A stretch of DNA of 21,697 nucleotides from JBCDBD01 sp039184335. GTDB taxonomy: Bacteria; Bacteroidota; Bacteroidia; Flavobacteriales; Flavobacteriaceae. The DNA lies in NCBI GenBank assembly GCA_039184335.1, contig JBCDBD010000045.1, positions 1 through 21,697 on the forward strand. Reading direction: 5' to 3'. Position numbers and translations under genes: made by a program. Under the pieces are notes generated by a model. The model worked only from the letters and a program-made list of their open reading frames with translations, was not told the DNA's origin and did no database searches. Below are positions 16,284 to 21,697 of this stretch, piece by piece (positions within the stretch are counted from its first letter, which is position 1; each line of letters begins with the position of its first letter).

Positions 16284-17035
16284 CATATCACTTTTTTGAT
16301 GACCCTTAACTTATGCGAATACCTTTTCACATCAGAATTAAAAATACCCGTGTGGTCTAAACGATCAATCCGTACTTTACCGTGCGCATGGATGATGTAA
16401 TTGTTTTTGAGAATAATGCCCACATGGTCAATTATACCCGCATCGTTATCAAAAAAGGCCAGATCCCCTGGTTCGCTCTCTTCAATAAAGCTTAGCGCGA
16501 TACCTTGTTTCGATTGTTGTATCGCATTTCGCATGAGGTCAAAACCGTTTATTTTGTAGACCATTTGTGTGAATCCAGAACAATCGATGCCGAATGGGGT
16601 CTTTCCTCCCCAGAGATAAGGTGTGTTTAGGTACAGTAGGGCGGTCTCTATGAGGTGTTCCCTGGTCTTTTTTCCCTTGCTAAGATTTCCTTCAAATGTG
16701 TGGTTCAAACAATCGAGACCCTTTAGATCGGTACCCATTACGATAGGTAATAGAAGCCCTGTATTGGTGTCAATATGCGAAACAAGGTCTGAAGTAAATT
16801 GCGACTCTTTTGAATGTGCTATTTTTTTAAAGTCACTTTCTGAAATCGACATGTACTGGTCATTTGAGATCCAACCCTCTTGACCATCATAGGCAATACT
16901 GATCTTACTCCATTGCTTTCGTTCCACCAATACCTTGAAAAGTTCGCCATAGAGCAATTGGGTCGACATTTCACTTACATGGTCTGGTTGTATTCTAACA
17001 GGTACAACACTTATTGGACAGATACCAAATTGCAT
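16283..17035 (-). CDS. C40-family NlpC/P60 peptidase with N-terminal SH3-like region
   Basis: A 250-residue protein. Residues 1-65 look like a bacterial SH3-type fold (VPVRIQPDHVSEMSTQLLYGE...GWISNDQYM). The NlpC/P60 domain occupies about 120-250, with catalytic Cys152 in GIDCSGFTQMVY, His204 in DHVGIIL and His216 in IIHAHGKVRID. Such enzymes usually cut the D-Glu to diamino-acid bond of peptidoglycan stem peptides. No signal peptide or lipobox is visible: the N-terminus MQFGICPISVVPVR goes straight into the SH3 fold. It may therefore act on recycled muropeptides in the cytoplasm or leave by another route. It starts 13 nt after the thiolase, so the two are cotranscribed. Confidence 0.9.
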   Translation of the reverse strand: MQFGICPISVVPVRIQPDHVSEMSTQLLYGELFKVLVERKQWSKISIAYDGQEGWISNDQYMSISESDFKKIAHSKESQFTSDLVSHIDTNTGLLLPIVMGTDLKGLDCLNHTFEGNLSKGKKTREHLIETALLYLNTPYLWGGKTPFGIDCSGFTQMVYKINGFDLMRNAIQQSKQGIALSFIEESEPGDLAFFDNDAGIIDHVGIILKNNYIIHAHGKVRIDRLDHTGIFNSDVKRYSHKLRVIKKVI

Positions 17036-17048
17036 GTATGGGTATGGC

Positions 17049-18224
17049 TTAGTTTCTTTCCAGTACTAAGGCTGAGGCTCCACCACCGCCATTACAAATC
17101 GCCGCCGCTCCATATTTAGCCTGGTTTTGTTCGAGTACACCGAGTAGGGTGACGATTATTCGTGCCCCAGAACAGCCTAACGGATGCCCTAAAGAGACCG
17201 CACCTCCGTTGACATTGACCTTGGCATCATCGATACCGAGAAGTTTCATGTTGGCCAATCCTACGACGGAAAAAGCTTCGTTAAACTCAAAATAGTCAAT
17301 ATCATCCATTGAGAGACTGCATTTATCCAGCGCCTTTGGTAATGCTTTTGCAGGGGCGGTTGTGAACCACTTTGGCTCTTGTGCGGCATCAGCATAGCTC
17401 TTTACAGTGGCAAGGGGCTGTACTTTAAGTTCAACCGCTTTTTCTAAGCTCATGAGCACGAGTGCCGCTGCACCATCGTTGATAGTGGATGCATTTGCGG
17501 CAGTGACCGTGCCATCTTTGGAGAATGCCGGTCTGAGGCTGGGGATTTTTTCAATTTTAACGTTCTTGAATTCCTCATCCTCGACAACGACTAAGGCGTC
17601 ACCCCTTCTTTGGGGAACTTCAACAGGAACCACCTCACGGGCAAATTTTCCTGACTGCCATGCAGCTGCCGAACGTTCATACGACCGTATGGCAAAAGCA
17701 TCTTGTGCTTCTCTGCTGAATTGGTATTTTTCTGCACAGGCATCTGCACATACCCCCATGGCATTTTGATCATACACATCGACAAGCCCATCTTTCTGCA
17801 TACCGTCAACCAAAGCTGTACCACCGAACTTTGTAGCTGTTCTCATGTGTATGTAATGTGGGATTAGGCTCATATTTTCCATTCCACCTGCTACGACTAT
17901 ATCAGTATCGCCTAAAGCTATGGATTGTGCTGCCTGCATGACAGTTTTCATACCCGAAGCACATACTTTATTTATGGTAGTGCACGGAACGGTATCAGGT
18001 ATGCCAGCATAAATTGCTGCTTGTCTTGCCGGGGCCTGTCCGGTACCTGCCTGTACTACATTGCCCATTAAAACCTCTTGCACCATTTCTGGGTTCAAGT
18101 TGATTTTTTTCAAAGCCCCTGATATCGCTATGGCCCCTAGTTTAGGGGCAGGTATGGTGGCTAGTTTGCCCATAAAGCTTCCAATGGGTGTCCTAACAGC
18201 AGACACAATGACAACATCCCTCAT
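17049..18224 (-). CDS. Acetyl-CoA C-acetyltransferase (thiolase)
   Basis: A 391-residue thiolase, the normal length. The acyl-carrying cysteine is Cys88 in INKVCASGMK, the general-base histidine is His347 in SLGHPLGCSGAR, and the second cysteine is Cys377 in ICNGGGGASALVLER. The start MRDVVIVSAVRTPIGSF is typical of biosynthetic acetoacetyl-CoA thiolases (AtoB/PhaA type), though a degradative role cannot be excluded from sequence alone. No mevalonate, ketone or fatty-acid gene is adjacent. It is the first gene of a pair with the NlpC/P60 hydrolase and is divergent from the HD phosphodiesterase. Confidence 0.94.
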   Translation of the reverse strand: MRDVVIVSAVRTPIGSFMGKLATIPAPKLGAIAISGALKKINLNPEMVQEVLMGNVVQAGTGQAPARQAAIYAGIPDTVPCTTINKVCASGMKTVMQAAQSIALGDTDIVVAGGMENMSLIPHYIHMRTATKFGGTALVDGMQKDGLVDVYDQNAMGVCADACAEKYQFSREAQDAFAIRSYERSAAAWQSGKFAREVVPVEVPQRRGDALVVVEDEEFKNVKIEKIPSLRPAFSKDGTVTAANASTINDGAAALVLMSLEKAVELKVQPLATVKSYADAAQEPKWFTTAPAKALPKALDKCSLSMDDIDYFEFNEAFSVVGLANMKLLGIDDAKVNVNGGAVSLGHPLGCSGARIIVTLLGVLEQNQAKYGAAAICNGGGGASALVLERN

Positions 18225-18265
18225 GAATTTGTGATTTAATGCTGCGAAAATACTAAAATTTAAGG

Positions 18266-18273
18266 CAAAAGTA
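18266..18273 (-). promoter_or_regulatory. Candidate -7 element for the thiolase operon
   Basis: TACTTTTG on the minus strand is a perfect TAnnTTTG match 42 nt upstream of the thiolase ATG. I see no TTTG at the expected distance upstream, so only half of the promoter is supported. Confidence 0.4.
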
Positions 18274-18315
18274 TTGCGGATAATTCGCCGGTAAGGAGGA
18301 ATGGTTTATATTTTC

Positions 18316-18323
18316 TATTTTTG
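18316..18323 (+). promoter_or_regulatory. Candidate -7 element for the HD phosphodiesterase gene
   Basis: TATTTTTG is a perfect TAnnTTTG match 18 nt before the ATG at 18341, giving a very short leader. No TTTG lies at the standard distance. An SD-like TAAGGAGG at 18291-18298 is too far from the start to act on it. Confidence 0.35.
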
Positions 18324-18340
18324 GAAAAGACACACAAAAA

Positions 18341-20380
18341 ATGGGAAAAACTTTGGATGGTATCTACAAAAACCAATCAACAATCTACAAATATTTTCTC
18401 TATTTAGTTGCTATCGGCCTAATCGTATTTTTTTTTCCGAAAGAAGGAAAATTTAAATACGATTTTCAAAATGGAAGGCCTTGGCAGTATGAAAACCTAT
18501 ACGCACCTTTTGATTTCTCGATTAAGAAACAGGATGGTGAAATCGCTTTGGAACAGCAGTCCCTAAAGGAAAATAATCCTGACTACTATAACTTCGACGA
18601 TGTTGTTTTTCAATCCGTTCAAAATTCTTTTAGAAAAGATTTTTTAAATCAGTTTGTGGCACCTGACTACAGTACTTTTCAGCAAGAAAACCTGCTGGGT
18701 ATAGGGCTAAGGCTATTAGACAGTATCTATGCATACGGTGTTTTCGAAAAAAGCCCCCAGAATTTAAATATTCGTTTGGTCAGGGAAAACCAGTCTTTTG
18801 AGGTTGTGCCAGGCGCTATTGCCAACCTGGCCCTGGCCAAAAAAAAAGTTTCAGAAATATTGGATGGCGCTAATGCGCAATTGGTTGGTTCTAACTTTGA
18901 GCGTTTGCTTTTTAAAGCCATACGCCCCAACGTTTTTTTTGATGGCGACCTTACCCAAAAAGCATTGGATGACGAATTGTCTAAAATTTCAAATACAAGG
19001 GGTACCATTACCGAAGGTGCCCTGATCATTGCCAAAGGTGAAGTGGTCGAGGCACAAAATCTCCGCGTTCTAGATTCGCTCAAAGATGAATATGAGTCAG
19101 AGTTATGGAAAGGCAGTAACTCTTATTTTATCTTATTCGGTTATACCATACTGGTCGCATTGGTGCTGATGATGTTATTTTTCTTCTTAAAGAAATACCG
19201 ACCAGAAGTCTTTGAGAACAACAATAAGGTCACCCTAATTTTTGCCAATATCTTACTGATGGTCTTTATTACGACCCTAGTGGTAAAAAATAATGAGGGC
19301 TATGTCTATGTCGTGCCCCTATGTATAATGCCGTTGGTACTAAAAAACTTTTTTGATGCACGGTTGGGGCTCTTTGTTCATGTGTTGACCATTTTGGTTC
19401 TAGGCTTTGTGGTACCCAATAGCTTTGAATATATCTTTTTACAGATAATTGCGGGTATAGTGACCATATTGACGGTTTCAGAACTTTACAAAAGAGCAAA
19501 CCTTTTTATTTCTGTAGGGCAGATTACGCTAATCTATATTGTCGGGTATTTTGCATTTCATGTTATCCATGAGGGAAATCTGGATAACATTGAATGGACC
19601 ACTTTTGGTATATTTCTATTGAACGGTATGATTACCCTTTTTGCACAGCCACTGATTTATCTGTATGAAAAAGTATTTGGCCTGGTATCTGATGTTTCGC
19701 TTCTCGAACTATCAGATACCAATTCAAAACTGCTCAAAGAAATGGCCAATAAGGCACCGGGCACTTTTCACCATTCTTTACAAGTGGCGAATTTGGCCGA
19801 GGCCGCGGCCAATGAAATAGGTGCTAATGCCATGCTGGTCAGAGTAGGCGCATTGTACCATGATGTGGGAAAAATGAAAAAACCCACCTATTTTACAGAA
19901 AATCAGACAACCAATGTCAATCCACACGATGATTTACCTCCAAAGGAAAGTGCAAAAATTATTATTGACCATGTGATCGAAGGTATCGAAATTGCCAGAA
20001 AGAATAATATACCTGACAGGGTCATTGATTTTTTGAGAACCCATCACGGCACGACCCTGGTGTACTATTTTTTTAAAAAACAACAAGAACTGGATGAAAA
20101 TACCCCAGCGTCAGATTTTAGATATCCAGGGCCCATACCCTTTTCAAAAGAAACTGCTATATTGATGATGGCAGATGCCGTGGAAGCTGCTTCCAAGAGC
20201 TTAAAATCACCTACATATCCGATGATTGAGGAATTTGTTGAAAAGATAGTGTTGGGGCAAATGCAATCAGGCCAATTTTTGAACGCCAACATTACCTTCA
20301 AAGAAATTGAAGCCATAAAAAAAGTACTCAAACAAAAGTTGACCAATATCTACCATTTACGGGTAGAGTATCCGGCTTAG
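18341..20380 (+). CDS. Membrane HDIG-domain phosphodiesterase, PgpH-like (7TMR-HD)
   Basis: A 679-residue protein. One N-terminal membrane helix (about 18-34) precedes an extracytoplasmic 7TMR-HDED-type domain (about 35-260). A block of several membrane helices (about 262-455) and a cytoplasmic HD domain (about 470-650) follow. Metal ligands are visible as His477/His478 in TFHHSLQVA, His507-Asp508 in YHDVGKM, and later THHGTTLVYYF and ADAVEAASK. This architecture is that of PgpH, which hydrolyses cyclic di-AMP to pApA in Firmicutes; many Bacteroidota also make cyclic di-AMP, so the same role is likely but not shown here. The HDIG signature reads HDVG. It is divergent from the thiolase, and a weak hairpin overlaps its stop. 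Confidence 0.9.
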   Translation: MGKTLDGIYKNQSTIYKYFLYLVAIGLIVFFFPKEGKFKYDFQNGRPWQYENLYAPFDFSIKKQDGEIALEQQSLKENNPDYYNFDDVVFQSVQNSFRKDFLNQFVAPDYSTFQQENLLGIGLRLLDSIYAYGVFEKSPQNLNIRLVRENQSFEVVPGAIANLALAKKKVSEILDGANAQLVGSNFERLLFKAIRPNVFFDGDLTQKALDDELSKISNTRGTITEGALIIAKGEVVEAQNLRVLDSLKDEYESELWKGSNSYFILFGYTILVALVLMMLFFFLKKYRPEVFENNNKVTLIFANILLMVFITTLVVKNNEGYVYVVPLCIMPLVLKNFFDARLGLFVHVLTILVLGFVVPNSFEYIFLQIIAGIVTILTVSELYKRANLFISVGQITLIYIVGYFAFHVIHEGNLDNIEWTTFGIFLLNGMITLFAQPLIYLYEKVFGLVSDVSLLELSDTNSKLLKEMANKAPGTFHHSLQVANLAEAAANEIGANAMLVRVGALYHDVGKMKKPTYFTENQTTNVNPHDDLPPKESAKIIIDHVIEGIEIARKNNIPDRVIDFLRTHHGTTLVYYFFKKQQELDENTPASDFRYPGPIPFSKETAILMMADAVEAASKSLKSPTYPMIEEFVEKIVLGQMQSGQFLNANITFKEIEAIKKVLKQKLTNIYHLRVEYPA

Positions 20381-20393
20381 CACGGTGCTTTTT
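20379..20393 (+). terminator. Small hairpin with T-run after the HD phosphodiesterase
   Basis: AGCA-CGG-TGCT followed by TTTTT, starting inside the stop codon. The stem is only 4 bp, so this is a weak terminator candidate. Confidence 0.4.
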
Positions 20394-20422
20394 GTTCTAG
20401 ATTCAAATAATTGAAAAAATAG

Positions 20423-20453
20423 TTGCGTTCTAAACATTGAAAGGGTATTTTTG
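20423..20453 (+). promoter_or_regulatory. tRNA promoter
   Basis: TTG (20423-20425), a 20-nt spacer, then TATTTTTG (20446-20453), a perfect TAnnTTTG. The transcript would start near 20460, about 30 nt before tRNA-Ser. Confidence 0.55.
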
Positions 20454-20491
20454 CATCCGCATTTTTGGGTGCAGGTTAGGATTGAAATTTT

Positions 20492-20575
20492 GGAGAGGTG
20501 CCGGAGTGGTAACGGAGCAGATTGCTAATCTGTCGACGCGTAAGTGTCGCCTGGGTTCGAGTCCCAGTCTCTCCG
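20492..20575 (+). tRNA. tRNA-Ser (anticodon GCU)
   Basis: The acceptor arm GGAGAGG pairs with TCTCTCC (one G-T pair). The anticodon loop TTGCTAA carries GCT and reads AGC/AGU serine codons. A long variable arm and a T-arm CTGGG-TTCGAGT-CCCAG are present, with discriminator G. The long variable arm is typical of serine tRNAs. CCA is not encoded. Confidence 0.95.
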
Positions 20576-20577
20576 CG

Positions 20578-20643
20578 AGGTTGAACTTAGAAAGGAACAT
20601 GCACCGGATGGCCCTTTCGCTAATTTATCAACCTGTCTTTTTT
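20578..20643 (+). terminator. Long imperfect hairpin with T6 between the two tRNAs
   Basis: AGGTTGA (20578-20584) pairs with TCAACCT (20628-20634). Inside, TTAG pairs with CTAA and AAAGG with CCTTT. CTGTC then T6 (20638-20643) follows. It may terminate the tRNA-Ser transcript, or be a processing structure in a Ser-Pro precursor, because only 11 nt remain before tRNA-Pro. Confidence 0.5.
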
Positions 20644-20654
20644 GACACTCTGTA

Positions 20655-20729
20655 CGGGGTGTAGCGTAGCCCGGTTATCGCGCCTGCTTTGGGAGCAGGA
20701 GGTCGCAGGTTCGAATCCTGCCACCCCGA
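20655..20729 (+). tRNA. tRNA-Pro (anticodon UGG)
   Basis: The acceptor arm CGGGGTG pairs with CACCCCG. The anticodon stem CCTGC/GCAGG has loop TTTGGGA with anticodon TGG and the conserved G at position 37. The T-arm is GCAGG-TTCGAAT-CCTGC, and the discriminator is A, as expected for proline. CCA is not encoded. Confidence 0.95.
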
Positions 20730-20741
20730 CGAATAAAAATA

Positions 20742-20780
20742 GACAAGTGCCTTAGAACTTTTTTCTGAGGCATTTTTGTC
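20742..20780 (+). terminator. Terminator after tRNA-Pro
   Basis: TGCCTTAG (20748-20755) pairs with CTGAGGCA (20765-20772) with one G-T pair, followed by TTTTT. An outer GACAA/TTGTC pairing encloses it. It lies 18 nt after the tRNA. Confidence 0.75.
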
Positions 20781-20834
20781 CATACCCGACCGGAAGTAAT
20801 AGGAAGTTCTATTGGAATTACTTCATTGGACCAT

Positions 20835-21314
20835 CTACGACTTACCTTTTGGTATAATTCCAATAACAGAGAGACTGAACAAGCTAAGGCATATAAAAAT
20901 TGTGCGAAGGGTATGATAAAAATCCCAGTTATCAAACATTTTCAAGGCGACCTCTGCATCGAGTGTCCCTGGTTGTAAGGATGGATTATAGACAAACCCC
21001 AAAACCCCAAAATTAAAAGCTTGGCAAATAAACAGAGCTATCAGTGCCAACAACCACCATATTTTGATTATTTTTTTTTCCTTGAAATGTAGTACGTATG
21101 CGGTGATAATGGTAAGTGCGGATAATAAATGCACGGGCCACATGACATATGAAAAACGGACAAAAGGACCAGCCCACCAAATCTGGAGTTCAGTGCCTGA
21201 CAGTTCTTGCCAATAAGGGGTCAGCACTATTTTAATAAACAGATAAAGAAATGTCAATGCTGCTACAAATATGAGCGAAAAGATATAAGCTGCGGATTTT
21301 TCATTTACTTTCAT
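20835..21314 (-). CDS. Four-helix membrane protein of unknown function
   Basis: I start it at ATG 21314 (MKVNEKSAAYIF, 159 residues); the frame can be extended ten residues to a TTG at 21344, which is less likely. Four hydrophobic segments are visible: AAYIFSLIFVAALTFLYLF, then SYVMWPVHLLSALTIITAY, then IWWLLALIALFICQAFNFG, and TIFICLSLFSLSVIGII near the C-terminus. The motif FYHTLRTIF before the last helix, and NPSLQ after the third, recall DUF1772-type (anthrone oxygenase-like) membrane proteins; I hold that only loosely. The protein is monocistronic, with a good -7 element 41 nt upstream and a palindrome further up. Its 3' end faces the tRNA terminator. Confidence 0.75.
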   Translation of the reverse strand: MKVNEKSAAYIFSLIFVAALTFLYLFIKIVLTPYWQELSGTELQIWWAGPFVRFSYVMWPVHLLSALTIITAYVLHFKEKKIIKIWWLLALIALFICQAFNFGVLGFVYNPSLQPGTLDAEVALKMFDNWDFYHTLRTIFICLSLFSLSVIGIIPKGKS

Positions 21315-21354
21315 GATGTGTTCATTTTCGGGGGTGTATCTCAAAAGTCCAAAA

Positions 21355-21362
21355 CAAAATTA
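21355..21362 (-). promoter_or_regulatory. Candidate -7 element for the membrane protein gene
   Basis: TAATTTTG on the minus strand matches TAnnTTTG perfectly, 41 nt upstream of the ATG at 21314. A TTTG at the right distance is missing; the palindrome at 21389-21400 lies where an activator might substitute for it. Confidence 0.4.
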
Positions 21363-21388
21363 TATAAACCAAATACTATATCTTAAGT

Positions 21389-21400
21389 TTAAACGTTTAA
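21389..21400. promoter_or_regulatory. Palindrome TTAAACGTTTAA, LacI-type operator candidate
   Basis: A perfect 12-bp palindrome with a central CG, the form favoured by LacI-family regulators. It sits 27-38 nt upstream of the -7 element of the membrane protein gene. No LacI-family gene is in the window. Confidence 0.4.
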
Positions 21401-21697
21401 CCTAATATATGCAAAAAAAAATTAAATAGATTCATTTTTTGGATGTAATGATTGATTTGTAAGCTGTTTTTTAAATTAATTATACAATTTTTAATTTTTT
21501 TTTTTGGTAGTGGGAAGATTTATGAATATTTCCCATATGCTACCCAGGCGATTTATTGGTAAGAGAAAGCTAAGGTCCTTTTATTATCAAGTTAAAGGTT
21601 AAAACCCTGCAATTTTATTGCAGTTACTTTTAGTTTCTATGAATATTTTAGATTTACCGGATGTCTGACTACCTCAGGAATTCACATTCGACAAGTA
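21401..21697. other. AT-rich right end without a convincing gene
   Basis: Contains homopolymer A and T runs (for example T10 or more near 21495). A 26-codon frame at 21522-21602 (+) starts MNISHMLPRRFIGKRK and has no recognisable relative. A small hairpin CTGCAA-TTTTA-TTGCAG lies at 21607-21623. An ATG at 21661 (+) opens a frame (MSDYLRNSHSTS) that is still open at the edge. Any of these could belong to a gene continuing to the right, but nothing here proves it. No reading frame enters from the right edge on the minus strand. Confidence 0.4.

Noticed and set aside
18291..18298. TAAGGAGG as a Shine-Dalgarno site for the HD phosphodiesterase
   Set aside because: It is more than 40 nt from the ATG and probably upstream of the transcript start; Bacteroidota rarely use such sites.
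20675..20935. Minus-strand frame overlapping tRNA-Pro
   Set aside because: It crosses the tRNA and its terminator; the membrane protein frame in the same region is far better supported.
1..21697. CRISPR array, prophage, toxin-antitoxin or defence system
   Set aside because: No repeat-spacer pattern, phage structural or integrase gene, or paired small genes were seen; the tRNAs show no flanking integrase or duplicated 3' end.

Overview
The window looks like chromosome of a marine-type member of the Flavobacteriaceae (Bacteroidota). The evidence is the AT-rich base composition, the near absence of Shine-Dalgarno sites, several promoters of the Bacteroidota type (TTTG about 19 nt before TAnnTTTG), and protein sequences that match flavobacterial GyrA, ClpC, ThrC and GcvT. 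Most of it is conserved housekeeping sequence, not an accessory island.

Layout. Left edge (1-180): a cut-off reading frame and an inverted repeat that may be the end of an insertion sequence. 180-7450, minus strand: the threonine operon thrA (aspartokinase-homoserine dehydrogenase fusion), thrB, thrC. It is followed on the same strand by gcvT (glycine cleavage T-protein), an extended SDR sugar-nucleotide reductase-like gene and a pterin-4a-carbinolamine dehydratase. In front of thrA lies an 18-codon reading frame rich in Thr and Ile, with hairpins and a good promoter. This looks like a threonine attenuator leader and is the most interesting item in the window. Its promoter overlaps, back to back, a promoter for nnr (NAD(P)HX repair, 7450-8985, plus strand). 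Next come a small hypothetical gene and clpC on the minus strand, separated by a strong hairpin terminator. Divergent from clpC are gyrA and a secreted TPR protein on the plus strand. A bidirectional terminator separates these from a minus-strand pair, thiolase and an NlpC/P60 hydrolase. Divergent from the thiolase is a large membrane HD phosphodiesterase of the PgpH type. The right end holds tRNA-Ser(GCU) and tRNA-Pro(UGG), a four-helix membrane protein on the minus strand, and about 350 bp of AT-rich sequence with a LacI-type palindrome and no convincing gene.

How the genes work together: thrABC takes aspartate to threonine. gcvT downstream acts in glycine/one-carbon metabolism, which is linked to threonine breakdown. 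nnr repairs damaged nicotinamide cofactors. clpC (protein quality control), gyrA (DNA supercoiling) and the PgpH-like enzyme (probably cyclic di-AMP turnover) are core functions. I found no phage, CRISPR array or defence system.
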